Positions 1 through 9,750 of a stretch of DNA of 64,000 nt are shown here, piece after piece. The stretch spans positions 2,095,501 through 2,159,500 of the forward strand of contig NZ_WSEL01000009.1 in assembly GCF_009758015.1 (NCBI RefSeq). Direction: 5' to 3'. Both the position numbers and the translations under genes were made by a program. The notes beneath the pieces are model-generated. The model made no database searches, was not told the DNA's origin, and saw only the letters and a program-made list of their open reading frames with translations. Source of the DNA: Ramlibacter pinisoli (GTDB lineage: Bacteria; Pseudomonadota; Gammaproteobacteria; Burkholderiales; Burkholderiaceae_C). The first letter of the stretch is position 1; each line of letters starts with the position of its first letter.

Positions 1-301
1 GCTCCTGCGCGGAGCGCTCGGCGGTGATCAGGCTGCCCGAGGTGTTGAGGACCGACTGCACCTTGTCGCGGTCGTCGCGCAGCCGGGCGACCTCGGCGCG
101 CAGGCGCACGAGCTCTTCGTGGACGTGCTCGCCCTGGCCGGTGAAGTTCTTGCCGAGGTCGTAGGCCCAGACGCACATGGCGGCACAAAAGCCCAGCATC
201 ATGGCCAGCCCGACCCAGCGCAGGGGCCAGGACAGGGAACTGCGGACCGCGACCTTGGGGGCGCTGATGGTCAGCCGGCGGCGAATCAACTTCCAACGCA
301 T
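1..301 (-). CDS. DUF6776-type membrane/coiled-coil protein (partial, 3' end off window)
   Basis: The first 100 codons of a minus-strand gene are present; the rest lies beyond position 1. A short basic N-terminus is followed by one hydrophobic membrane segment at about residues 27-47, then a charged heptad-like stretch from about residue 58 (EELVRLRAEVARLRDDRDK) that looks like a coiled coil. This is the layout of the DUF6776 family, which in Burkholderiales commonly follows rpsI and precedes a bactofilin gene. The family assignment rests on context plus layout. The start ATG at 301 lies about 90 bp after rpsI, beyond a strong hairpin. The function of the family is not known; an inner-membrane protein with a periplasmic coiled coil is inferred. 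Confidence 0.7.
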   Translation of the reverse strand, partial: MRWKLIRRRLTISAPKVAVRSSLSWPLRWVGLAMMLGFCAAMCVWAYDLGKNFTGQGEHVHEELVRLRAEVARLRDDRDKVQSVLNTSGSLITAERSAQE

Positions 302-340
302 GAGCTGGGCCGGACCTTACCCTGAAAAACCCCACAGACG

Positions 341-375
341 ACAAAGCCGCACAAGCGGGGCTTGTGCGGCTTTGT
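341..375 (-). terminator. Hairpin between rpsI and the DUF6776 gene
   Basis: A perfect 16-bp inverted repeat (341-356 pairing with 360-375, three-base loop) starts 20 bp after the rpsI stop. On the minus strand no U-tract follows directly, although a GGGGTTTTT run comes about 11 bases later. It could be a terminator, a partial attenuator or an mRNA 3'-end stabiliser for the ribosomal protein operon. Confidence 0.6.
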
Positions 376-394
376 AACGAGTGCAGCGAAACGC

Positions 395-787
395 TTAGCG
401 CTTGCTGAACTGCTTGCGGCGGCGGGCGGAGTGCAGGCCCACCTTCTTGCGCTCGACCTCGCGGGCGTCGCGGGTGACGAAGCCAGCCTGGCTGAGCACG
501 GGCTTGAGCGCCGCGTCGTAGTCGATCAGGGCACGGGTGATGCCGTGACGGGTCGCGCCGGCCTGGCCGGATTCACCGCCGCCGTGCACGTTGACCTGGA
601 TGTCGAAGGCCTCGGCGTTGTTCGTCAGCAGCAGCGGCTGCTTGACGATCATGATCGAGGTCTGGCGGCCGAAGAACTGCTCGATGTCCTTGCCGTTGAC
701 CGTGATCTTGCCGGTGCCCTTCTTCAGGAAGACACGGGCCACGCTGCTCTTGCGGCGGCCGGTGCCGTTGTTCCATTCACCAATCAT
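395..787 (-). CDS. rpsI: 30S ribosomal protein S9
   Basis: A 130-residue protein of normal S9 length. It begins [20 protein letters not shown], contains the conserved [11 protein letters not shown] and [15 protein letters not shown] segments, and ends in the basic [12 protein letters not shown] tail that reaches the ribosomal P site. It lies 10 bp downstream of rplM on the same strand, the universal L13-S9 pair, so the two are co-transcribed from the promoter ahead of rplM. Nothing is unusual. Confidence 0.98.
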   Translation of the reverse strand: MIGEWNNGTGRRKSSVARVFLKKGTGKITVNGKDIEQFFGRQTSIMIVKQPLLLTNNAEAFDIQVNVHGGGESGQAGATRHGITRALIDYDAALKPVLSQAGFVTRDAREVERKKVGLHSARRRKQFSKR

Positions 788-797
788 CGTCGGCTCC

Positions 798-1226
798 TTA
801 CAGTTCCAGCGGCTTGGGTTGCTGGGCGGTGTGCGGGTGCTCCGCGCCGCCGTACACCTTGAGCTTCTTGATCATGGCGTAGCCGAGGGGACCCTTGGGC
901 AGCATGCCCTTGACGGCCTTCTCGAGCGCGCGGCCGGGGTGCTTGGCCTGCATGTCGCGGAAGTTGGTGGAGTAGATGCCGCCCGGGTAGCCCGAGTGGC
1001 GGTGGTACATCTTGTCCAGTTCCTTGGAACCGGTGACGCGCAGCTTGCTGGCGTTGATGACGACGATGAAGTCGCCCGTGTCGACGTGAGGCGTGTAGAT
1101 GGCCTTGTGCTTGCCGCGCAAACGGAGGGCTGCTTCGCTGGCAACCCGTCCGAGCACCTTGTCGGTGGCGTCAATCACAAACCACTCGTGCTTCACGTCA
1201 GCGGGTTTGGCGCTGAACGTAGACAT
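798..1226 (-). CDS. rplM: 50S ribosomal protein L13
   Basis: A 142-residue protein, the usual L13 length. It begins [20 protein letters not shown] and contains [17 protein letters not shown] and the [11 protein letters not shown] motif. The start ATG at 1226 follows a CTTGAAAGAGAT purine-rich ribosome binding site. It is the first gene of the rplM-rpsI operon and has a leader of roughly 150 nt, long enough for autogenous control of the kind known for L13 in E. coli. Whether that happens here is inference. Confidence 0.98.
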   Translation of the reverse strand: MSTFSAKPADVKHEWFVIDATDKVLGRVASEAALRLRGKHKAIYTPHVDTGDFIVVINASKLRVTGSKELDKMYHRHSGYPGGIYSTNFRDMQAKHPGRALEKAVKGMLPKGPLGYAMIKKLKVYGGAEHPHTAQQPKPLEL

Positions 1227-1383
1227 GAGATCTCTTTCAAGAGGTGGTTTGTCGGGCCCTTTTCCACGGTCGGTGTCTCTCTGGATGGAGACCTCTTAGG
1301 TGGGTTCTGCGAGCGCCGCGCCCTTGCAAGGCACTGCACTCCTGGCATCCGTCGCGGGGCCGCTAGGCGCTACGGAGCCCAAC

Positions 1384-1414
1384 ATTCTATGCTGAATCAA
1401 GCACTTACCGCAAG
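1384..1414 (-). promoter_or_regulatory. Probable sigma70 promoter of rplM-rpsI
   Basis: On the minus strand a TTGCGG hexamer (1409-1414) and a TAGAAT hexamer (1384-1389) are separated by 18 bp. They lie about 160 bp upstream of the rplM start in the otherwise gene-free 1227-1443 divergent region shared with rlmJ. Confidence 0.55.
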
Positions 1415-1443
1415 GCTGGGGCGGCCACGGGTACCATCGGCGG

Positions 1444-2355
1444 ATGTTCAGCTACCGCCACGGCTTCCATGCCGGCAACCACGCCGACGTGCTCAAGCAC
1501 CTGGCGCTGCTCGCCACCCTGCGCCACCTGACCCAGAAGGAAACGCCCCTGTGGGTGGTGGACACGCACGCCGGCGCCGGCCTGTACCGGCTCGACGGCG
1601 ACTATGCCGGCACCTCGGGCGAAGCCGCCGAGGGCCTCCTGAAGCTGGTCGCCGACCTGCCGCCGCCGGGCTCGCCCGGTGAGCAGGCGCTCGCTCCGGC
1701 ACTGGTCGACTACCTGCAACTGGTGCGCAGCTTCAACCGCCAGGGCCAGTGGACGGTCTACCCCGGGTCCCCCTTCGTGGCCCAGGCCACCCTGCGGCAG
1801 GAAGCGCGCGACAAGCTCAGGCTGTTCGAACTGCACCCCAGCGACGCCAAGGCCCTGGCCGGCAACATCGCCCAGCTCGACGCCGGGCGCCAGGTCGCCG
1901 TGGCGCGCGAGGACGGCTTCGAGGCCCTGAAGGCCCTGCTGCCGCCGCCGTCGCGGCGCGCCCTGGTGCTCATCGACCCCAGCTACGAGATCAAGTCCGA
2001 CTACGCCCGCGTGCCCGGCGTGCTGAAGGACGCCCTGCAGCGCTTCGCCACCGGCACCTACATGGTCTGGTACCCGGTCATCCCGCGGCCGGAGGCGCAC
2101 GAGCTGCCGCGCCGGCTGAAGACGCTGGCCAACCAGGCGCGCAAGCCCTGGCTGCATGCCACCCTGGCCATCGGCCAGGACGACAGCCCGGTCGAGCCGG
2201 GCACGGTGCGCCGCCCCGGCCTGACCGCCAGCGGCATCTTCGTGCTCAACCCGCCGCACACGCTCAAGGCGGCGCTGCAGGCCGCCCTGCCCCAGGTGCT
2301 GGAGCGCCTGGGCCGCGGCCGCGGCAAGGGCCAGGTGGTCGAAGCCGGCGGCTGA
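1444..2355 (+). CDS. rlmJ: 23S rRNA (adenine(2030)-N6)-methyltransferase RlmJ
   Basis: A 303-residue protein with the RlmJ N-terminus MFSYRHGFHAGNHADVLKH and the acidic SAM-site region WVVDTHAGAGLY at about residues 38-48. The DPSYE catalytic motif begins at residue 178 and is the family's version of the N6-adenine methyltransferase D/NPPY motif. RlmJ methylates A2030 of 23S rRNA in E. coli. The gene is monocistronic, divergent from rplM and convergent with the RlpA-like gene. A short GC-rich inverted repeat (2356-2369) after the stop could help end transcription but has no U-tract. Confidence 0.95.
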   Translation: MFSYRHGFHAGNHADVLKHLALLATLRHLTQKETPLWVVDTHAGAGLYRLDGDYAGTSGEAAEGLLKLVADLPPPGSPGEQALAPALVDYLQLVRSFNRQGQWTVYPGSPFVAQATLRQEARDKLRLFELHPSDAKALAGNIAQLDAGRQVAVAREDGFEALKALLPPPSRRALVLIDPSYEIKSDYARVPGVLKDALQRFATGTYMVWYPVIPRPEAHELPRRLKTLANQARKPWLHATLAIGQDDSPVEPGTVRRPGLTASGIFVLNPPHTLKAALQAALPQVLERLGRGRGKGQVVEAGG

Positions 2356-2377
2356 GCCCGGAGCCGGGCCGGCGCGG

Positions 2378-2851
2378 CTAGGAGCGGTCGCGGCGCGAGG
2401 CCGGCGCGTCGGCCAGCACGCTGAGCACCACCTTGCGGGTGCCCAGGCCCAGCAATCCCAGCGAGCGGGCCGCCGCATGGCTCAGGTCGATGATGCGGCC
2501 GGCCACGTGCGGGCCACGGTCGTTGATGCGCACCGTGACCGTGCGGCCGTTGGCGGGGTTGCGCACCTCGACGCGGGTGCCGAACGGCAGGCTGGGATGG
2601 GCTGCGGTCAGCGCGTTCATGTCGAACCGCTCGCCGCTCGCGGTGCGCCGGCCCTGGAACTCCAGGCCGTACCACGACGCCAGCCCCTCGCCCACCACCA
2701 CAGGGGGTGATGGCTCGGCCGGCACGCCGTCCGCCGCCGCGGGCTCGCCATCCGGCGCCTGCCCCTGGACCATCGCCTGCACCGGCGCCTGGGCGCAGCC
2801 GGCCAGCACCAGCAGGGCCAGCGTGGCCGCCGCGCGGCGCAGCAGGCGCAT
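2378..2851 (-). CDS. RlpA-like septal ring lipoprotein (double-psi beta-barrel)
   Basis: A 157-residue precursor. The first 19 residues are a lipoprotein signal peptide ending in LVLAGC (Cys19 as lipidation site), followed by an Ala/Pro-rich linker. An RlpA double-psi beta-barrel domain follows, with GLASWYG, FDMNALTAAHPSLPFGTRV, INDRGPH and the IIDLSHAAARSLG segment. RlpA proteins act on denuded peptidoglycan glycans at the septum or bind there. This one lacks the SPOR domain of larger RlpA proteins, so enzymatic activity is uncertain. The ATG shares one base with the metF stop (TGATG), so it is translationally coupled as the last gene of the ahcY-tlyA-metF block. Confidence 0.88.
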   Translation of the reverse strand: MRLLRRAAATLALLVLAGCAQAPVQAMVQGQAPDGEPAAADGVPAEPSPPVVVGEGLASWYGLEFQGRRTASGERFDMNALTAAHPSLPFGTRVEVRNPANGRTVTVRINDRGPHVAGRIIDLSHAAARSLGLLGLGTRKVVLSVLADAPASRRDRS

Positions 2852-3678
2852 CACAGGGCGAGGCGGCCGCAGATCTCCTGCGTGGCCGCAGCCTGGTTCA
2901 TGGTGTAGAAGTGCAGCCCCGGTGCGCCGGCGGCGCGCAGGTGCTCGCACAGCTGGGTGACCACGTCGAGGCCGAAGGCGCGGATCGACACGCTGTCGTC
3001 GCCATAGGCCTGCAGCCGCAGCCGGATCCAGCGCGGGATCTCGGCGCCGCAGGCATCGGAGAAGCGCAGCAGCTGGGTGGAGCTGGTGATCGGCATGACG
3101 CCCGGCACCACCGGCACCCGCACGCCCAGCCGGCCCAGCTCGTCCATGAAGCGCGCGTAGGCGTCCGGGTTGAAGAAGTACTGCGTGATGCCGGAGTCGG
3201 CGCCGGCCTCGATCTTGGCCACGAAGGCCTGCAGGTCGGACTGCGGCGACTTCGCCTGCGGGTGCACCTCGGGATAGGCCGCCACCTCGAGCTGGAACTG
3301 GCGGCCGGTCTCGGCGCGGATGAAGGCGACCAGGTCGCTCGCGTAGCGGAACTCGCCGCCCGAGCCGTAGCCGCTGGGCAGGTCGCCGCGCAGCGCCACG
3401 ATGCGCTGCACGCCGGCGGCCGCGTAGGCCGCGAGCCGTTCGCGGATGCTCTCGCGCGTCTGGCCGATGCACGACAGGTGGGGTGCGGCCGGCACGCCCT
3501 CGGCCATGATGGCGCGCACCGCCTGCAGGGTGCCGTCCTGGGTGGAGCCGCCGGCGCCGAAGGTGACCGAGCAGAACTCGGGCCGCAGCGCGTACAGCTT
3601 CTGCCGCGCGGCGCGCAGCTTCTCGGCGCCCTCGTCGGTCTTGGGCGGGAAGAACTCGAGGCTGATGGGAAATGTCAT
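2851..3678 (-). CDS. metF: Methylenetetrahydrofolate reductase [NAD(P)H]
   Basis: A 275-residue protein, typical of bacterial MetF. It starts MTFPISLEFFPPKTDEGAEK, with the catalytic-region glutamate in SLEFFPPKT, and has SVTFGAGGST, ALRGDLPSGYG, ITQYFFNPDAY and a MPITSSTQLLRFSD segment. It reduces 5,10-methylene-THF to 5-methyl-THF using FAD, the methyl donor for homocysteine remethylation. The ATG overlaps the tlyA stop by four bases (ATGA), and the stop overlaps the RlpA-like start. With ahcY upstream it closes part of the methionine/SAM cycle, which explains the shared operon. Confidence 0.97.
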   Translation of the reverse strand: MTFPISLEFFPPKTDEGAEKLRAARQKLYALRPEFCSVTFGAGGSTQDGTLQAVRAIMAEGVPAAPHLSCIGQTRESIRERLAAYAAAGVQRIVALRGDLPSGYGSGGEFRYASDLVAFIRAETGRQFQLEVAAYPEVHPQAKSPQSDLQAFVAKIEAGADSGITQYFFNPDAYARFMDELGRLGVRVPVVPGVMPITSSTQLLRFSDACGAEIPRWIRLRLQAYGDDSVSIRAFGLDVVTQLCEHLRAAGAPGLHFYTMNQAAATQEICGRLAL

Positions 3679-4424
3679 CGGGATGTCCTGGTCGCCAGGA
3701 GGAAGAACTCGCGGTTGCCGTCGCCACCGCGGATGGGACTGTCGAACCAGCCGTCGACGTGCAGGCCGCCGGCGGCACAGGCGGCGCGCAGGCGCTGCTC
3801 CACCACCGGGTAGAGCGCCGCATCGCGCACCACGCCGCCCTTGCCCAGCTGGCCGGGCTGCAGCTCGAACTGCGGCTTGGCCAGCAGCAGGAGCCGGCCG
3901 CCGGCGCGCACCAGCGGTGCGAAGGCCGGCAGCACCAGCGTCAGCGAGATGAACGACAGGTCGGCCACTGCCAGGTCGAAGTCGGCGGCGACACCGAGCG
4001 CAGCGGCATCGAGCGCGCGCGCATTGCACTGCTCGATGGCGACGACGCGGGCGTCACCGCGCACCCTGGGGTGCAGCTGGCCATGGCCGACGTCGACCCC
4101 CACCACCTGCGCCGCGCCGTGCTGCAGCAGGCAGTCGGTGAAGCCGCCGGTGGACTGGCCGACATCGAGGCAGCGCCAGCCGGTCACGGCCAGCCCGGCG
4201 GCGCGCAACGCGCCCTCGAGCTTGAGGCCGCCGCGCGAGACGTAGCGGGCCTCGGCGGCATCGTCGAGCTCGACCGGCGCATCGGCCGGCAGCTCGTCGC
4301 CGTTCTTGCCCACCGCGTGCCAGCCGCGCCCGTCGTGCCAGCGCATGCCGCCGGCGATCAGGCGCTGGGCCTGCGACCGGCTGGCCGCCAGGCCACGCTC
4401 GACGAGGAGCTGGTCGGCGCGCAT
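3675..4424 (-). CDS. tlyA: TlyA-family rRNA (cytidine-2'-O)-methyltransferase
   Basis: A 249-residue protein. The N-terminal S4 RNA-binding domain (about residues 1-60) starts MRADQLLVERGLAASRSQAQ. The FtsJ/RrmJ-type methyltransferase domain has CLDVGQSTGGFTDCLLQ as SAM-binding motif, then VGVDVGHGQLH, DLAVADLSFISL and LLAKPQFE, the K-D-K-E arrangement of 2'-O-methyltransferases. Family members (once called hemolysin A) methylate 16S and/or 23S rRNA. The ATG at 4424 was chosen because the S4 domain begins there; longer upstream reading has no homologous content. It lies 11 bp after ahcY and overlaps metF. As a SAM user it makes SAH, the substrate of AhcY next door. Confidence 0.92.
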   Translation of the reverse strand: MRADQLLVERGLAASRSQAQRLIAGGMRWHDGRGWHAVGKNGDELPADAPVELDDAAEARYVSRGGLKLEGALRAAGLAVTGWRCLDVGQSTGGFTDCLLQHGAAQVVGVDVGHGQLHPRVRGDARVVAIEQCNARALDAAALGVAADFDLAVADLSFISLTLVLPAFAPLVRAGGRLLLLAKPQFELQPGQLGKGGVVRDAALYPVVEQRLRAACAAGGLHVDGWFDSPIRGGDGNREFFLLATRTSR

Positions 4425-4435
4425 GCCGCCCCGGC

Positions 4436-5872
<1,437 letters not shown>

Positions 5873-5949
5873 GGTGACTCCAGATGCGGGTTTGCGGTCA
5901 ACCACTGCCGGCGCCTGGGGGAAGCGGCTCACGCACCAGGGACAGTGGG

Positions 5950-6010
5950 TGAGCGTCGTTGCGTTGAATCCGAGCCTCACGCCTGTGCGGCGCTGCAACG
6001 CTCCTCGGAT
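5950..6010 (-). promoter_or_regulatory. S-adenosylhomocysteine (SAH) riboswitch upstream of ahcY
   Basis: Read on the minus strand from 6010, ATCCGAG (6010-6004) pairs over seven bases with CTCGGAT (5974-5968) to form P1. GAGCGT (6003-5998) pairs with ACGCTC (5956-5951), the P4/pseudoknot typical of this class. Between them lie the GAGGAGCGTTGCA core and a small GCGCC/GGCGT hairpin. This order and these core sequences match the SAH riboswitch known upstream of ahcY in Ralstonia and other betaproteobacteria, an ON switch. It starts almost at the predicted transcription start and leaves about 80 nt to the ahcY ATG. Confidence 0.88.
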
Positions 6011-6018
6011 GGGGCCGG

Positions 6019-6024
6019 ATTATA
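6019..6024 (-). promoter_or_regulatory. Consensus -10 box (TATAAT) of the ahcY promoter
   Basis: A perfect TATAAT lies on the minus strand 8 bases before the riboswitch P1, placing the start of transcription at the first riboswitch base or within a few bases. A -35 element is weak; GTGAAG around 6044-6049 is the best candidate. Confidence 0.65.
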
Positions 6025-6088
6025 GGGAAGGCCATCACGGCCGAGCTTCACCGGCCCACCCGGCAGCGGGCATGCGGTAAAAAGCCCC

Positions 6089-7204
6089 ATGACCGTTGCT
6101 GCACCGTTCTCCGCCCCCATCGACCCCATGCTGGCGAAGACCGCCGAGGAGTTGCCCACCGCCGAGGGCTTCGTGTTCGAGCCCAAGTGGGATGGCTTTC
6201 GCGCCATCGTGTTCCGCGACCCGGACGGCGTGCGCATCCAGAGCCGCGACCTGAAGCCGCTCAACCGCTACTTCCCCGAGCTGGAAAAGGTGCTGGCCGA
6301 GCAGCTGCCGCGCGGCTGCATCGTCGATGGCGAGGTGGTGGTCGCCGGTCCGAACGGGCTGGACTTCGACGCCCTGCAGCAGCGCATCCACCCGGCGCCC
6401 TCGCGCATCGCCCGGCTGTCCAAGGACACGCCGGCGGCCTTCGTCGCCTTCGACCTGCTGGCCGCCGGCGGCAAGTCGACCATGGCCCTGCCGCAGAAGG
6501 AACGGCGCGTGCGGCTGGAACGCCTGCTGGGCCAGGCGCGGGCACCGCTCTACCTGACGCCGGTGACCGCCGACCGCGCCGAGGCGCAGGACTGGCTGCA
6601 GCGCTTCGAGGGCGCCGGCCTCGACGGCGTGATGGCCAAGCCGGCCGAGGCCCCCTACCAGCCCGGCAAGCGCGCCATGTTCAAGATCAAGCACGCCCGC
6701 ACGGCCGACTGCGTGGTCGCCGGCTTCCGCTGGTACAAGGACACGCAGGACGCGGTGGGCTCGCTGCTGCTGGGCCTGTACGACGACGCCGGCACCCTGC
6801 AGCACGTGGGCGTGACCTCGTCGTTCACCATGGACATGCGGCGCCAGCTGGCGCAGGACCTGGCGCCGCTGCGCGAGAACGCGCTGGCCGACCATCCCTG
6901 GCGCGACTGGGCACAGGCCAGCGTCGCCGCCAGCGATCCGATGCCGGGCGAGCCCCCGGATGCACGCCGCATGCCCGGCGCGACCTCGCGCTGGAGCGGC
7001 GGCAAGGACCTGGCCTGGGAGCCGCTGCGGCCCGAGCGCGTGGTCGAGGTGAAGTACGACCACCTGCAGGGCAACCGCTTCCGCCACGCCACCACCTTCC
7101 TGCGCTGGCGCGACGACAAGCCGGCGCCCGAATGCCGCTACGACCAGCTCGAGGTCACCACCGCCTTCGAGCTGCAGCAGGTGTTCGGCGCCGGCCGGCC
7201 CTAG
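6089..7204 (+). CDS. ATP-dependent DNA ligase (LigC-like, stand-alone)
   Basis: A 371-residue protein with the nucleotidyltransferase signature EPKWDGFR, Lys33 being the predicted adenylated residue. It also has SRDLKPLNRYFPEL, VDGEVVV (motif III), FVAFDLLA (IIIa), LDGVMAKP (IV) and FKIKHARTADCVV (V). An OB-fold domain follows from about residue 210. This resembles mycobacterial LigC and the ligase part of LigD, without polymerase or nuclease modules. Bacterial ATP ligases of this type act in end joining or gap repair. No Ku gene is visible in the window. The ligase partner may be the LigD-type polymerase at 12439-13503. The gene starts about 80 bp from the divergent ahcY promoter. Confidence 0.9.
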   Translation: MTVAAPFSAPIDPMLAKTAEELPTAEGFVFEPKWDGFRAIVFRDPDGVRIQSRDLKPLNRYFPELEKVLAEQLPRGCIVDGEVVVAGPNGLDFDALQQRIHPAPSRIARLSKDTPAAFVAFDLLAAGGKSTMALPQKERRVRLERLLGQARAPLYLTPVTADRAEAQDWLQRFEGAGLDGVMAKPAEAPYQPGKRAMFKIKHARTADCVVAGFRWYKDTQDAVGSLLLGLYDDAGTLQHVGVTSSFTMDMRRQLAQDLAPLRENALADHPWRDWAQASVAASDPMPGEPPDARRMPGATSRWSGGKDLAWEPLRPERVVEVKYDHLQGNRFRHATTFLRWRDDKPAPECRYDQLEVTTAFELQQVFGAGRP

Positions 7205-7216
7205 CCGATCCCTGCC

Positions 7217-8596
7217 TCAGCAGCGCGCGCCGATGCGCTGCTGCCAGTGCGCCGTCAGCGGCGTGCCGGCCTTGGCCGGGAAGCGCTCGTGCAGCACGTG
7301 GCGCGCCAGCGCCGTGTCGCCGCCGCGCACCGCCGCATCCAGCAGCGTGAGCGTCAGGACGTCGCGCTGCGCATGGCTGCCGCCGAAGCCGTGGGCGTGG
7401 TCGCGCACCTGCAGCAGGCCCTGCGCCGCCTCGTCCCAGCGCCCCTGCGCATAGGCCAGGAAGGCGCGCGCCAGCGGCAGCCCGATGCGCTGCGCCATGC
7501 GCCGGTTCGATGCCCCGCCGGCCGCCGGCGACGCCATCGCGTCGAGCAGCGCCCCGGTCGCATCGCTCAGCCCGGCCGTGTCGCCGGCGCCCAGCTGCGC
7601 GATCAGGGCATGCAGGTCGTTGAAGGCATAGAAGCCGGCCGCCGGCTGCGCCTGCCAGCTCGCGCGCAGGGCCGCGAAGCGGCTGGCGACGTCGACACCC
7701 AGCAGCCGCAGGCGCCACAGCACGGCCGTGCCGTCGACCCGCTGCAGGGCCATGGCGGTGGCCCCCGCCAGCTGCGCGTCGTAGGTCGCCAGGGCCGCCT
7801 GCGTGTCCATCGCCTCGAGCTGGAACAGCGCCACATGGAACCAGTTGTGGTACGCGAAGCCGTTGTCCACCGCCCAGTCGGGCTGGCGCGTGGCGAGCCA
7901 GCGCGCCCCGTCCTGGTGGCGGCCCTGCATCTCGAACACATGGGTCACGGCGTGCACCGCCCAGGGATCGCGCGGGTTGCGGACCAGCGCGGCCCGGCCG
8001 GCATCCTCGGCCTCGGCGTACTGGCCCGACTCCTCCAGGCCGAAGGCGTGCATGCCCAGCACGTAGCCGGACAGCGGCAGCTCGGGCGACCAGTGCGGCA
8101 GCACCCGCTGCGGCCGCCGGCGCAGGTTCAGGGCGTCGCCGCGGTAGAAGTCGAACAGGTGGGCGAACAGCAGGGCAGCGACGTCGCGCGGCCAGCGCAC
8201 CAGGATGGCCTCCCAGGCCGCGCAGGCCGCGTCCCAGTCGCCCTCCGCGGCTGCCCGGGCAGCGGCGGCATGGGCCCGCTCGCGCTCGTTGCCGCGTGCG
8301 GCCAGCGGCGCGCCGGCCTCCAGCAGCTGCAGGGCTTCGCGGGCCGGCGCCTGCTCGGCCATGGTGAGCAGCAGCGCCGCCTGCAGGGTGCGCGGCAGGG
8401 CCCAACCCGGGTCCTCGGCAGCCGCTGCCTCCAGCGCCGCGACCGGATCGCCGAAGTAGGACAGCATGGCCTCGAGCGCGACCTCGAGCTGGCCGGCGGC
8501 GGCGGCCGAGCTGGTGCTGATGGCCAGGCCCCGGGCATCGGCGGCCTGCCGGCGGGCGCTGGTGACGGCGCCCTCGTCCTGGAAGAAGTAGCCCAT
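7217..8596 (-). CDS. Tetratricopeptide-repeat protein, TTC38 family
   Basis: A 459-residue, alanine-rich helical protein without signal peptide or membrane segment. It shows the TTC38-type core: a repeated helical array with HLFDFYRGDALNLRRRP (about 165-181), SGYVLGMHAFGLEESGQYAEAE, DPWAVHAVTHVFEMQGRHQDG and NGFAYHNWFHVALFQLE. TTC38 proteins are widespread and have no established biochemical role. The histidine/tryptophan-rich motifs (HAVTHVFE, YHNWFH) are the conserved ones and hint at a ligand or metal site; that is inference. It is divergent from the GlxA-type regulator, so control by that regulator is possible. Confidence 0.8.
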   Translation of the reverse strand: MGYFFQDEGAVTSARRQAADARGLAISTSSAAAAGQLEVALEAMLSYFGDPVAALEAAAAEDPGWALPRTLQAALLLTMAEQAPAREALQLLEAGAPLAARGNERERAHAAAARAAAEGDWDAACAAWEAILVRWPRDVAALLFAHLFDFYRGDALNLRRRPQRVLPHWSPELPLSGYVLGMHAFGLEESGQYAEAEDAGRAALVRNPRDPWAVHAVTHVFEMQGRHQDGARWLATRQPDWAVDNGFAYHNWFHVALFQLEAMDTQAALATYDAQLAGATAMALQRVDGTAVLWRLRLLGVDVASRFAALRASWQAQPAAGFYAFNDLHALIAQLGAGDTAGLSDATGALLDAMASPAAGGASNRRMAQRIGLPLARAFLAYAQGRWDEAAQGLLQVRDHAHGFGGSHAQRDVLTLTLLDAAVRGGDTALARHVLHERFPAKAGTPLTAHWQQRIGARC

Positions 8597-8682
8597 GGCA
8601 ATGACTCCGGTGGTGGGAAGCGGCAGTCTGGCGGCGCGCCGGTCCGGTGGCTAAAGTCATTCGTGCAAGGAAGCGGACGAAC

Positions 8683-9750
8683 GTGCCAAAACGCGCCGAG
8701 CCCATCACCGTCGCCCTGCTGGGCACGCCGGCCGCCTCGGCGGCGACGCTGTACGGGTTCTACGACCTGCTGGCCGGCACCCGCCGCGACTGGGCGATGC
8801 TGCACGGGCGCACCCCGCCGCCCTCGCCGTTCCGCCCCCTGGTGGTCAGCCGCGACGGCCGGCCGTTCGTCGCCGGCAACGGCGTGCGCATCACGCCCGA
8901 GGCCAGCCTGCTGGACTGCCCGCGGCCCGACATCGCGGTGGTCACCGACCTGATGATCCCGCCCGGCGGCGCGGTCGGCGACGTCGACGACGAGGTGCGC
9001 TGGCTGCGCCAGGCCTGGGACGGCGGCGCCACGCTCTGCTCGTCGTGCTCGGGCGCGCTGCTGCTGGCGCGCACCGGGCTGCTGGAAGGGCACGATGCCA
9101 CCTCGCACTGGGCCTACTGCGACCTGCTCGCCCGGCAGTACCCGCGCACCCGCTGGCATGCGCAGCGCGGGCTGGTGGCCGCCGGCCCCGACCAGCGGCT
9201 GCTGATGGCCGGCAGCGGCGCCGCCTGGCACCTGCTGGCCCTGGCGCTCATCGCCCGCTTCGCCTCGCCCGACGAGGCGATGCAGGTGGCCCGGGTCAAC
9301 CTGCTGGGCGGCGACGAGGTGAACGCGCTGGCCTATGCCTCGCTGACCCGCGGCCCGCAGGCCGACGACCCGGTGGTGCTGCGCTGCCAGGCCTGGGCCG
9401 CGTCCGGCTACCGGCAGGAGAACCCGGTGCGGCAGATGGTCGCGCTGGCCGGCCTGCCCGAGCGCACCTTCAAGCGCCGCTTCACCGAGGCCACCGGCAT
9501 GAGCCCGCTCGACTACATCCACACCGTGCGGCTGGAGGAAGCCAAGCAGCTGCTCGAGGCGACCGAGCTGCCGGTGGAGGCGATCGCGCTGGAGGTCGGC
9601 TACCAGGACGCCAGCTTCTTCGGCCGCCTGTTCCGGCGCAAGGCGGCGCTCACGCCGGCGCAGTACCGGCGCCGCTTCGGCCCCCTGAACGCGCAGCTGC
9701 GCCGGGTCGCGCAGCCGGCAGGGGCGGCTACCCCAGGTCCTGCGGGCTGA
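8683..9750 (+). CDS. GlxA-family AraC/XylS-type transcriptional regulator
   Basis: An N-terminal DJ-1/PfpI (class I amidotransferase-like) domain has CSSCSGALLLARTGLL around the usual nucleophile elbow. A C-terminal AraC-type double helix-turn-helix follows (LPERTFKRRFTEATGMSPLDY and EAIALEVGYQDASFFGRLFRR). The frame is open from a GTG at 8647, but the GTG at 8683 is preferred because AGGAAG lies nine bases before it; this gives 355 residues. Regulators of this family respond to small nitrogenous metabolites or are uncharacterised. Its last 23 bp overlap the convergent MFS gene. The divergent TTC38-like gene is the nearest candidate target. Confidence 0.88.
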   Translation: MPKRAEPITVALLGTPAASAATLYGFYDLLAGTRRDWAMLHGRTPPPSPFRPLVVSRDGRPFVAGNGVRITPEASLLDCPRPDIAVVTDLMIPPGGAVGDVDDEVRWLRQAWDGGATLCSSCSGALLLARTGLLEGHDATSHWAYCDLLARQYPRTRWHAQRGLVAAGPDQRLLMAGSGAAWHLLALALIARFASPDEAMQVARVNLLGGDEVNALAYASLTRGPQADDPVVLRCQAWAASGYRQENPVRQMVALAGLPERTFKRRFTEATGMSPLDYIHTVRLEEAKQLLEATELPVEAIALEVGYQDASFFGRLFRRKAALTPAQYRRRFGPLNAQLRRVAQPAGAATPGPAG

